This document shows positions 1-6,280 of a stretch of DNA of 7,535 nucleotides, piece by piece (within the stretch, counting starts at the first letter, position 1; every line of letters starts with the position of its first letter). The stretch comes from JBHIBD01 sp046758865 (GTDB lineage: Bacteria; Planctomycetota; Brocadiia; Brocadiales; Bathyanammoxibiaceae), in contig JBHIBD010000087.1 of the NCBI GenBank assembly GCA_046758865.1, positions 1 to 7,535 on the forward strand, written 5' to 3'. The position numbers were made by a program, and so were the translations under genes. The notes under the pieces are model-generated. The model did no database searches and was not told the origin of the DNA. It saw only the letters and a list, made by a program, of their open reading frames with translations.

Positions 1-47
1 CAATATTACTCCTCATCCAAGCCGCAGGCGTCAGGAACTTTTTCATA

Positions 48-76
48 TTTACAAAGTAAAGGAATTTGTCTATATT
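48..76 (+). promoter_or_regulatory. Predicted sigma70-type promoter of the pncB-nadE operon
   Basis: A -35 box TTTACA (48-53, 5 of 6 to TTGACA) and a -10 box TATATT (71-76, 5 of 6 to TATAAT) are separated by exactly 17 bases. Transcription would start near 83-84, giving a leader of roughly 38 nt before the GTG at 121. The spacing and the position directly upstream of the first gene make this the best promoter candidate in the window. It is a consensus match only. Confidence 0.65.
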
Positions 77-86
77 TGTCCTTTAC
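56..86. promoter_or_regulatory. Candidate operator: inverted repeat plus direct repeats over the pncB promoter
   Basis: A perfect 8-bp inverted repeat, GTAAAGGA (56-63) and TCCTTTAC (79-86), flanks the promoter spacer, the -10 box and the likely start site. Inside it the heptamer ATTTGTC occurs twice (64-70 and 74-80) with a 10-bp period, about one helical turn, so two protein subunits could bind the same face of the DNA. This suits a repressor of NAD salvage. NAD regulators such as NiaR, NrtR and NadQ are known in bacteria, but I cannot match this sequence to any of their motifs. Confidence 0.4.
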
Positions 87-120
87 GTGACCTTAGCAAC
101 CCCTTTCTGGTGCTACACTC

Positions 121-1518
121 GTGAGCGAGCCAAAACCCCTATATATAACAGACGATAATATCGGCCTTGTTACCGACTTCTACCAGCTTACCATGGCGGC
201 CGGGTATTTTCAAAACGGTGTGAATACCCCTGCCACGTTCGAGCTTTTTGTCAGGAAAATGCCCGAAAACCGCTCCTTCCTCATCACTGCAGGGCTTGAA
301 CAGGCCCTCCACTATCTGAAGACCCTTAGATTTTCTGAGAGCGCCATAGACTATCTGAGGCGTCATCCATCGTTTAAGAGGGTAAAGGGAGAATTCTTCG
401 ACTATCTGAGAGATTTCCGTTTCCATGGAGACGTGTATGCCATCCCCGAAGGCACAGTAGCCTTTGCAGAGGAACCCCTGCTCAGGGTAACTGCGCCCAT
501 GATAGAGACCCAATTGGTGGAGACATATCTTTTGTCTACCATAAATTTTCAGACCCTAATAGCGTCCAAGGCGGCCCGGGTGGTGCTGGCAGCCAGGGGC
601 AGGGACGTGACCGATTTTGGGAGCCGTAGGGCCCACGGGCCCCAGGCCGGGGTGCTTGCGGCCAGGGCGTGCTTTATAGGGGGCTGCACCTCCACGTCAA
701 ACGTGCTTGCCGGACATGAACTGGGAATACCCGTCCTGGGCACCATGGCACACTCGTGGGTCATGGCCTTTGATACTGAGGAAGAGGCCTTCCGCCGCTT
801 TTACGATGTCTTTCCTGAGAATACGGCGCTGCTTATCGATACCTACGACACCATCAAGGCCGCACGCCTTGCAAAACAGATAGGCACAAATAATCAGCTA
901 CTGGCCGTCAGGCTGGACAGCGGTGACCTATTAGAACTAAGCAAGGAGGTTAGAAAGATACTGGACGACGACGGCCTGACCCGTGTCAAGATCATGGCCA
1001 GTGGGGACCTTAACGAGTATCTCATTAATGAACTCCTGACTCAGGGAGCACCAATAGATATATTTGGCGTTGGCACCGAGATGGTGACCTCCAAAGACCA
1101 ACCTGCCCTTGGCGGCATCTATAAGCTGGTGGAGCAGGAGAGACGGGGCAGGGCCATACCAAGGATGAAGTTCAGTGAGGACAAGGTCTTTTATCCCTCA
1201 AAGAAACAGGTCTACCGTTTCTCTGATAAAAACGGTGTCTATACACATGACCTGCTGGGCCTTGAGGACGAGACCACAGGCGGTATCCCCCTCCTGGAGC
1301 GTGTCATGGAGAAGGGTGAGATGACGGTGAAATTACCTGATATAAAGGATATCCATAATAGGGCCAAAAAATACATCTCCTACCTGCCCAAGGGCCTTAA
1401 GGACATCAAGGGTACCCATCCTTACCCCGTTAAAAAGAGCCAGCGACTTAGAGAGCTGAAAAAACACACCGAGGAGAACTTGAGAGAGGCCAATAAACCT
1501 CAGGGAACAAGGACATGA
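121..1518 (+). CDS. pncB: Nicotinate phosphoribosyltransferase
   Basis: Converts nicotinate and PRPP (with ATP hydrolysis) to nicotinate mononucleotide, the entry step of Preiss-Handler NAD salvage, in the cytoplasm. The 465-residue product starts with the family N-terminus LVTDFYQLTMAAGYF (residues 16-30). It carries FGSRRAHG (166-173), GTMAHSW with His211 at the position of the autophosphorylated histidine, RLDSGD (264-269), SGDLNE (294-299) and the phosphate-binding GVGTEMVTS (316-324). The length fits the family. The GTG start is chosen because an in-frame TAG lies at 94-96, no other start codon follows it before 121, and the next ATG (193) would remove the conserved N-terminus. There is no clear Shine-Dalgarno upstream of the GTG, so translation may be weak. 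The stop overlaps the nadE start by ATGA, indicating co-transcription and translational coupling. Confidence 0.95.
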   Translation: MSEPKPLYITDDNIGLVTDFYQLTMAAGYFQNGVNTPATFELFVRKMPENRSFLITAGLEQALHYLKTLRFSESAIDYLRRHPSFKRVKGEFFDYLRDFRFHGDVYAIPEGTVAFAEEPLLRVTAPMIETQLVETYLLSTINFQTLIASKAARVVLAARGRDVTDFGSRRAHGPQAGVLAARACFIGGCTSTSNVLAGHELGIPVLGTMAHSWVMAFDTEEEAFRRFYDVFPENTALLIDTYDTIKAARLAKQIGTNNQLLAVRLDSGDLLELSKEVRKILDDDGLTRVKIMASGDLNEYLINELLTQGAPIDIFGVGTEMVTSKDQPALGGIYKLVEQERRGRAIPRMKFSEDKVFYPSKKQVYRFSDKNGVYTHDLLGLEDETTGGIPLLERVMEKGEMTVKLPDIKDIHNRAKKYISYLPKGLKDIKGTHPYPVKKSQRLRELKKHTEENLREANKPQGTRT

Positions 1519-3122
1519 AGATTGCCCTTGCACAGATAAACCCTACCATAGCGGCGTTCAAAAAGAATGTAGAGACCATTAATTCGGCTATAGAAAAGGC
1601 CAAAGGGCTTGGGACAGACTTGGTTATATTCCCAGAGATGGCCGTCATCGGTTCACCGGCAAAGGACCTCCTTGAAAAGCCGAGGCTGGTTCTGGATAAC
1701 CTGAAGGCCCTGGAGAAGATAAGCTCAGAAACGAACGACATGGCCGCCATAGTCGGCTTCGTCGACAGAGACCACACTAGGGACGTAAAGGCCCTCTATA
1801 ACGCTGCAGCGTTCATAAAAAATCGACGGATGGGGTCTATACACCATAAATTCCTGCTATCTACCTATGACGTTTTTGATGAAGACAGGTACTTTGAATC
1901 GGACCCTGCTGTATCAACAATATGGTTTAAGGGCAGAAACATAGGCATAACCATTGGGGAGGAGTTTCTCAAAGATACCGGTCCCGTGAGGGCATTAATA
2001 AGCCAGGGGGTGAGGCTAATTATAAACATTACCGCCACCCCTTACTCGTTAGAGGAGTATGAGACCAGACTGCAGGTCCTTTCCAAGCGTGCGGCCACCT
2101 ACAACATTGACCTTGTGTACGTAAACCAGGTTGGTGGGAACGATGCATTGGTTTATGCCGGAGGTAGCTGCGTGATAGACCACTGGGGTAGGTTGGTGGC
2201 CAAGGCAATGGATTTTGAGGAGGATTTGGTAGTAGTTGACCTCAAAGGGCCACTAGCGGAGCTGCCACTAGAGAATATCAAACCCGTCGAATCCGTGTAC
2301 AAAGCCCTCGTGCTGGGCCTCAAGGACTATGCAAGGAAGTGCGGGTTTAAGACGGCAATTGTTGGTCTGAGCGGTGGGATAGATTCTGCGGTGGTGGTGT
2401 GCCTTGCGGTAGCCGCCCTAGGCAAGGAGAATGTGGTAGCTGTGTCAATGCCTTCTCAGTTCTCTTCAAAAGAAGGTATTGAGGATTCAGGGAAATTGGC
2501 CCAGGTCTTGGGTATACCCCTAAGGGAGATACCTATCAAGGGCATATACAATACGTACATGGAGAGCTTCCGTGGGGAGTTTAAGGGTACACCACCTGGA
2601 GTAGCGGAGGAGAATCTACAGGCAAGAATAAGGGGTAATATTCTGATGACCCTGTCCAACAAATTTGGCCACTTATTGGTGGCCACTGGAAATAAAAGCG
2701 AACTTGCCTGCGGCTATTGCACACTGTACGGTGACCTCTCTGGCGGGTTTGCAGTAATGGCCGATGTGCCCAAGACCATGGTCTACCAGCTTGCAGAATA
2801 TATTAACCGTGACAGGGAGATTATTCCAAAGAGCATCATTACCAGGGTCCCATCCGCCGAACTTAGGCCAAACCAGACCGACCAGGATACACTCCCAGAG
2901 TATGATACCCTGGACGGTATATTAAAGGCATACGTAGAGGATGTAAAAAATCTAGATGAAATTGTATCTATGGGTTACGATGAGTCAACGGTGAGGCACG
3001 TTATTGAAATGGTTGACAAGAACGAGTATAAGAGGCAGCAGGCCCCTCCTGCCCTGAGGATAACGTCCAAGGCATTTGGCCCTGGCAGGAGAATGCCCAT
3101 AGCGCAAGGCTACAGATACTAA
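1515..3122 (+). CDS. nadE: NAD+ synthase, glutamine-type architecture with a probably inactive glutaminase domain
   Basis: Amidates nicotinate adenine dinucleotide to NAD+ with ATP, the last step of NAD synthesis. Residues 1-250 are the nitrilase-like glutaminase domain and about 260-535 the ATP-pyrophosphatase synthetase domain, with P-loop SGGIDS (286-291), TGNKSELACGYCTLYGD (391-407), DVPKT (417-421) and the normal C-terminus GRRMPIAQGYR. Glu41 (FPEM) and Lys112 (HHKF) of the glutaminase triad are kept. The nucleophile position, normally ITICED, reads ITIGEE with Gly148 (codon GGG, 1956-1958). The usual TGYP reads IGSP (46-48) and the usual LPNYGVFDE-like stretch reads LLSTYDVFDE. Synthetase motifs are intact, so I infer an ammonia-dependent enzyme that keeps a dead glutaminase scaffold. 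The start overlaps the pncB stop (ATGA), with AGGGA 8 nt upstream. Confidence 0.95.
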   Translation: MKIALAQINPTIAAFKKNVETINSAIEKAKGLGTDLVIFPEMAVIGSPAKDLLEKPRLVLDNLKALEKISSETNDMAAIVGFVDRDHTRDVKALYNAAAFIKNRRMGSIHHKFLLSTYDVFDEDRYFESDPAVSTIWFKGRNIGITIGEEFLKDTGPVRALISQGVRLIINITATPYSLEEYETRLQVLSKRAATYNIDLVYVNQVGGNDALVYAGGSCVIDHWGRLVAKAMDFEEDLVVVDLKGPLAELPLENIKPVESVYKALVLGLKDYARKCGFKTAIVGLSGGIDSAVVVCLAVAALGKENVVAVSMPSQFSSKEGIEDSGKLAQVLGIPLREIPIKGIYNTYMESFRGEFKGTPPGVAEENLQARIRGNILMTLSNKFGHLLVATGNKSELACGYCTLYGDLSGGFAVMADVPKTMVYQLAEYINRDREIIPKSIITRVPSAELRPNQTDQDTLPEYDTLDGILKAYVEDVKNLDEIVSMGYDESTVRHVIEMVDKNEYKRQQAPPALRITSKAFGPGRRMPIAQGYRY

Positions 3123-3253
3123 AACATGTAGAGACTGAACCCAATGCAATTGCTATAGGATGCCTTCTGTTGGGGCAGATCGTGTGGTTGCCCATTTACC
3201 TGAAGCGTATATCCTGACGGCTTGGCATCCACATCTATGCGAAAACAGGGAAT

Positions 3254-3433
3254 ATGACCGATTGTGTATTTTGTGGGAAACTAACTGCCGAAAGATTGTG
3301 TGTAGTACTAGGGGACTGGCTTTGCCCTTATTGCTGTGGCCAGAGTAGGGTAGTGAAGGTAGCCTGCTGGCCGTACTGCCCATTCTTCATTAAAAGGCGG
3401 AACAAGTACGAAGAAAGAGGTGCGCTAAGATGA
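3254..3433 (+). CDS. Small cysteine-rich zinc-ribbon-like protein, 59 residues
   Basis: An open frame from ATG 3254 encodes 59 residues with eight cysteines: C4 and C7 (CVFC), C16, C24, C27 and C28 (CPYCC), C38 and C42 (CWPYC), then a basic tail (IKRRNKYEERG). This spacing is that of a metal-binding, probably zinc, ribbon. From memory it resembles short domains with a CPxCC...R...CPxxCPY pattern found alone or near SEC-C-type proteins; that is recollection, not a search. An AGGGA lies just before the ATG, though close to it. The frame is closed upstream by TGA at 3215, with no earlier ATG, GTG or TTG. The stop overlaps the next ATG as ATGA, as expected for a real coupled gene. The 131 bases before it (3123-3253) show no gene, terminator or convincing promoter. 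Function unknown; perhaps regulatory or an assembly factor for its operon. Confidence 0.7.
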   Translation: MTDCVFCGKLTAERLCVVLGDWLCPYCCGQSRVVKVACWPYCPFFIKRRNKYEERGALR

Positions 3434-4170
3434 AGAAACTGTTCTTGCTTCAATTGCTTATTAGTTCAATTCTTTGGGGGAATATAGCTCATGCAACGGG
3501 CGAGGTTACTATAAAATGGTTTGGACATTCTTGCTTCTTGATAGAATCCTCGCAGGGCACAAAGGTGCTTACCGACCCACTGGGTGAAGAGACGGGCTAC
3601 AACGTGCCTGATGTTATGCCTGATATAATAACCATTAGCCATGAGCACTTTGACCACAACTACGTACGTCCCTACAAAGACCTTCCCATTGTACTAAGGG
3701 GAGAGGACTCCCATGGCCGCGACTGGCAAATGGTAGAGGAGACAATAAAGGACGTTAGCATTTATAACGTTGGCACATATCACGATGACCTCAGGGGCAA
3801 GAGAGACGGCAAAAACTCTGCCTTTGTGTTTATCGTAGATAGACTCAGGATAGTCCATCTGGGCGATTTGGGCCACTTACTCAGTGAAGAACAGATAGAG
3901 GCCATTGGGACCCCAGATATCCTGTTCATCCCTACAGGCGGTGTATCCACCATAGACTACGAGGAGGCCGCGGCCGTTGTGGGGCAACTAAAGCCAAGGA
4001 TAACAATACCCATGCATTTCAAGACAGCTGCCTGCAAGTTTACCCTATTTAGGGCCAATCGGTTTATTAGAGGAAAGAACAACACCCAGATTATCAGTGG
4101 GAATACCCTCGTAGTGAGTAAAGACACACTTCCTAATAAACCCAAGATTGTTGTCCTTCATTATAAGTAA
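3430..4170 (+). CDS. Exported metallo-beta-lactamase-fold hydrolase (UlaG/UPF0173-like)
   Basis: The 246-residue product begins with a typical Sec signal peptide: MKK, a hydrophobic core (residues 4-16), and a likely cleavage after AHA (20-22). The mature part has the metallo-beta-lactamase fold signature: WFGHSCF with His33, TDP (48-50), the metal-binding SHEHFDHN (70-77; His71, His73, Asp75, His76), HLGDLGH (143-149) with Asp146 and PMHFKT with His196. This pattern fits the UlaG/UPF0173 branch rather than true beta-lactamases or glyoxalase II. Those relatives are mostly cytoplasmic, so periplasmic placement is notable. Substrate unknown; related enzymes hydrolyse lactones or phosphodiesters. 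The start is supported by GAGGT 8 nt upstream and the ATGA overlap with the small cysteine-rich gene. The next gene begins 1 base after this stop. Confidence 0.88.
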   Translation: MKKLFLLQLLISSILWGNIAHATGEVTIKWFGHSCFLIESSQGTKVLTDPLGEETGYNVPDVMPDIITISHEHFDHNYVRPYKDLPIVLRGEDSHGRDWQMVEETIKDVSIYNVGTYHDDLRGKRDGKNSAFVFIVDRLRIVHLGDLGHLLSEEQIEAIGTPDILFIPTGGVSTIDYEEAAAVVGQLKPRITIPMHFKTAACKFTLFRANRFIRGKNNTQIISGNTLVVSKDTLPNKPKIVVLHYK

Positions 4171-4171
4171 G

Positions 4172-5209
4172 ATGTTCAAACACGAAGCCCTGTTTTACGA
4201 ACCAACTGGCGAAGACAACCGGGTACAGTGTTTTCTCTGTCCGCACCGTTGTGTTATCGCCCCAGGCAGACTGGGTTTTTGTGGGGCAAGGCGCAATATA
4301 GACGGGAAACTATACTCGCTTATCTACGGGTGTGTTTCCTCTGCGTGCGCAGACCCTGTAGAGAAGAAGCCCCTCTACCACTTCTATCCTGGTAGTGTCG
4401 TTTATTCTATAGGCTCTCTAGGCTGCAACATGCGCTGCGGTGATTGTCAGAACTGGCAGATTGCCCACGCAACGCTGGACAAGACCTCTGAGAGGACAGA
4501 GGCGCTCTCACCGGAGCAACTCATTAACTATGCAAAGAAGAGCGGCAGCCAGGGTGTTGCATGGACCTACAACGAGCCCATAATATGGATGGAATACGCC
4601 ATTGACAGCGCAAAGCTGGCAAAGGCCGAGGGGCTTTATACGGTCTTTGTCACTAACGGCTACGTGGAGGCCGGGGCACTGGACGCCATAGGCCCTTACC
4701 TTGATGCCTTTCGTGTTGACTTTAAGGGACGATTGGAAGGAAGCCGTTTCTACAAAGAGGTGGCCAAGATAAAGGACCCTAGACCCATTCTTGATGCCAC
4801 AATAAGGGCCAAGGACAAGTGGGATATGCACGTGGAGGTGATAACAAACGTAGTGCCCGGCTACAATGACAGCTCAGATGAACTCAAGGATATCGCCAAG
4901 ACCGTCAAGGAAAACCTGGGGAAGGATACACCATGGCATGTCACCCGGTTCCACCCCTATCTGGAATTGTCACACCTACACCCTACACCCGTGGAAAAGC
5001 TGGAAGAGGCCTGGGACATTGGCCGCAACATGGGCCTCAACTACGTCTACATAGGTAACGTGGCGGACCACCCTGGTGAGAACACGTATTGTGCAAACTG
5101 CAAACAACTGCTCATAGAGCGACTCAGGTACTACGTGAGCATAGTGGGACTCGAGGACGGGAAGTGCAAATTCTGCGACCACTCCGTCCCTATAGTGGAA
5201 AGCATCTAA
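4172..5209 (+). CDS. amrS: Radical SAM enzyme of the AmmeMemoRadiSam family (AmrS)
   Basis: A 345-residue iron-sulfur enzyme that would cleave SAM reductively to a 5'-deoxyadenosyl radical; the substrate of this family is not known to me. The cluster motif CNMRCGDC (Cys85, Cys89, Cys92; CX3CX2C) follows GSLG. An N-terminal cysteine cluster (C20, C23, C27, C37) and two C-terminal CxxC pairs (C307/C310 and C332/C335) suggest structural metal sites usual in the family. YNEP (133-136) and TNGY (161-164) are also typical. I start at ATG 4172, one base after the preceding stop, because MFKHEALFYEP matches the usual N-terminus; an upstream TTG at 4148 would overlap the previous gene. The Shine-Dalgarno is weak, so translation is probably coupled. 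The Memo and AMMECR1 partners are not in this window. The C-terminal IPGxW usual in the family is replaced by VPIVESI. Confidence 0.9.
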   Translation: MFKHEALFYEPTGEDNRVQCFLCPHRCVIAPGRLGFCGARRNIDGKLYSLIYGCVSSACADPVEKKPLYHFYPGSVVYSIGSLGCNMRCGDCQNWQIAHATLDKTSERTEALSPEQLINYAKKSGSQGVAWTYNEPIIWMEYAIDSAKLAKAEGLYTVFVTNGYVEAGALDAIGPYLDAFRVDFKGRLEGSRFYKEVAKIKDPRPILDATIRAKDKWDMHVEVITNVVPGYNDSSDELKDIAKTVKENLGKDTPWHVTRFHPYLELSHLHPTPVEKLEEAWDIGRNMGLNYVYIGNVADHPGENTYCANCKQLLIERLRYYVSIVGLEDGKCKFCDHSVPIVESI

Positions 5210-5213
5210 GAAC

Positions 5214-6014
5214 ATGCCCAAAGGCAGAGTAATAGCCCTGCTTACGGACTTTGGCCTTGATGACAACTACGTCGGCACAATGAAGGCCGTTATTGCCAGT
5301 ATCAACCCCAAGGCACACGTAATAGACCTCTCTCACGGCATCCGCCCCCAAGATATTATAAGTGGCGCATTCGTACTCGGCTCATCCTACAAATTTTTCC
5401 CAGACGGCACCATCTTTGTAGCCGTGGTGGACCCTGGGGTGGGTGGGGAAAGAAAAATTGTGTGCGCACAGACTCGATATTATACCTTCCTTGCACCCGA
5501 TAACGGTATCCTCGAGCTTGTTACGGCCCGTGAGGAGGCGCTTACATTGGTGGAGGTTTCTAATACCAAGTTCTTCCTACCAGATGTAAGCAGCACGTTT
5601 CACGGCAGGGACATCTTTGCGCCCGTGGCCGCGCACCTATCTCTGGGCGTTAAGCCTGCACAACTGGGAAACAGCCTGAAGGGACTTAAGAAGATAAACA
5701 TTCCCAGGCCCAAAACATCCACGGATGGGACCCTGAGCGGAGAGGTAATCTACGTAGACCGTTTTGGGAACCTAATCACAAATATTGGCCACGATTTAAT
5801 TAGAGGGGCCGAATCACGCATCTCATCCATAACCATTGGCAATAAAAAAATGAGTAGGCTGAGCACCTCCTACCAGGACGGCCAGCCTGGTGAACCAGTA
5901 GCGCTCATCGGGAGCTCAGGACACCTCGAAGTGGCAGTAAATAGCGGGAGCGCAAGCGAATCACTAAACTGCACCAGGGGAGATAAGGTGATTGTGACGT
6001 TTGACAAAGGCTAG
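5214..6014 (+). CDS. S-adenosyl-L-methionine hydrolase (adenosine-forming), DUF62 family
   Basis: Members of this family (SAM hydroxide adenosyltransferase) split SAM into adenosine and L-methionine using water as nucleophile, and are related to fluorinase and chlorinase. The 266-residue product has the expected order: LLTDFGLDDNYVGTMK (9-24), VVDPGVGGER (71-80), LAPDNG (93-98), STFHGRDIFAPVAAHL (127-142) and VDRFGNLITN (181-190). Asp73, Arg80 and His130 fall where the Asp-Arg-His activating residues of the hydrolases are expected. No insertion characteristic of halogenases is apparent, so hydrolase is preferred. It starts 4 bases after the radical SAM gene and closes the operon; the region after it is the repeat-filled gap. 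It could limit SAM or recycle adenosine and methionine beside a SAM-consuming enzyme, but that role is inferred. Confidence 0.9.
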   Translation: MPKGRVIALLTDFGLDDNYVGTMKAVIASINPKAHVIDLSHGIRPQDIISGAFVLGSSYKFFPDGTIFVAVVDPGVGGERKIVCAQTRYYTFLAPDNGILELVTAREEALTLVEVSNTKFFLPDVSSTFHGRDIFAPVAAHLSLGVKPAQLGNSLKGLKKINIPRPKTSTDGTLSGEVIYVDRFGNLITNIGHDLIRGAESRISSITIGNKKMSRLSTSYQDGQPGEPVALIGSSGHLEVAVNSGSASESLNCTRGDKVIVTFDKG

Positions 6015-6047
6015 ATACGGCACAACACTTTTCTCCTTTGGATGTAG

Positions 6048-6065
6048 GGTGCGTCTCAACGCACC
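6048..6065. repeat. Palindromic hairpin A (GGTGCG/CGCACC)
   Basis: A 6-bp perfect stem, GGTGCG (6048-6053) and CGCACC (6060-6065), with a TCTCAA loop, 33 bases after the SAM hydrolase stop. It is preceded by TGTAG, like the other hairpins downstream. No T-run follows, so an intrinsic terminator is not supported. GTAGGGTGCG...CGCACC elements are common dispersed repeats in bacteria. Confidence 0.5.
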
Positions 6066-6076
6066 GTGCTTCAGTT

Positions 6077-6133
6077 GTCATTGCGAGGGGCATAGCCCCG
6101 AAGCAATCTCCTGAACGCACAGGAGATTGCTTC
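6077..6133. repeat. Dispersed palindromic repeat of the GTCATTGCGAG...GAAGCAATCTC type
   Basis: The element begins GTCATTGCGAG (6077-6087). It contains a small hairpin GGGGC-ATA-GCCCC (6087-6099) and then a perfect 14-bp inverted repeat: GAAGCAATCTCCTG (6100-6113) against CAGGAGATTGCTTC (6120-6133), with a 6-base loop. This sequence pattern is recognisable as a non-coding repeat scattered in many unrelated bacterial genomes. The strong stem could stop or stabilise the upstream transcript, but the following TTAGCC is not a T-run. Confidence 0.7.
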
Positions 6134-6153
6134 TTAGCCTTAGTTATGTAACT

Positions 6154-6169
6154 GCCCCATTTATGGGGC
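6154..6169. repeat. Palindromic hairpin C (GCCCCAT/ATGGGGC)
   Basis: GCCCCAT (6154-6160) and ATGGGGC (6163-6169) are perfect complements across two T bases; a realistic RNA hairpin would have a 6-bp stem and TTTA loop. It lies between the dispersed repeat and the TGTAGCG hairpin pair. No run of T follows on either strand. Function is unknown. Confidence 0.45.
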
Positions 6170-6177
6170 TTATGTAG

Positions 6178-6207
6178 TGTAGCGTTGGAGCTTGCTCCAA
6201 CGTTTGA
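6178..6207 (+). repeat. TGTAGCG REP-like hairpin, copy 1
   Basis: A 30-base unit: TGTAGCGT, variable TGG, AGCTTGCT, variable CCA, then ACGTTTGA. The stem is CGTTGGAGC (6183-6191) and GCTCCAACG (6194-6202). A second copy in direct orientation (6281-6310) is identical except for the three paired variable positions on each arm, and an inverted copy follows immediately. This makes it a member of a REP-like family. Confidence 0.75.
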
Positions 6208-6232
6208 CGTGGCAGCAAGCTGCCACGCTACA
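6208..6232 (-). repeat. TGTAGCG REP-like hairpin, copy 2, inverted
   Basis: Read on the minus strand this is TGTAGCGT, variable GGC, AGCTTGCT, variable GCC, ACG. On the plus strand the stem is CGTGGCAGC (6208-6216) and GCTGCCACG (6219-6227) with an AA loop. It abuts copy 1 head to head, so the pair is bounded by TGTAGCG outward and CGCTACA, resembling the two-REP inverted arrangement of a REPIN. Confidence 0.7.
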
Positions 6233-6280
6233 TTTACACGGACAGCCGCTAGGGTTTTCTCAACGTGCAAATAAAGTTTG

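Noticed and set aside
3208..3213. TATATC as -10 box for the four-gene operon
   Set aside because: No acceptable -35 box at 16-18 bases upstream; the true promoter of this operon could not be identified.
3160..3348. 62-codon + strand frame between nadE and the MBL gene
   Set aside because: It overlaps the cysteine-rich frame in another register, shows no recognisable motif or ribosome site, and lacks the stop-start coupling the other frame has.
3153..3383. Minus-strand frame in the same gap
   Set aside because: No motif or start signal; it is antisense to the cysteine-rich gene and all supported genes are on the + strand.
4148..4171. TTG start eight codons upstream for the radical SAM gene
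   Set aside because: It would overlap the MBL gene by 23 bases and adds residues not usual in the family, while ATG 4172 gives the expected N-terminus.
6154..6169. Intrinsic terminator at hairpin C
   Set aside because: The GC stem is suitable but no T-run follows on either strand.
6233..6261. bioA promoter with TTTACA at 6233-6238
   Set aside because: At 16-17 bases spacing the -10 position reads TTTTCT or TTTCTC, too poor to call.
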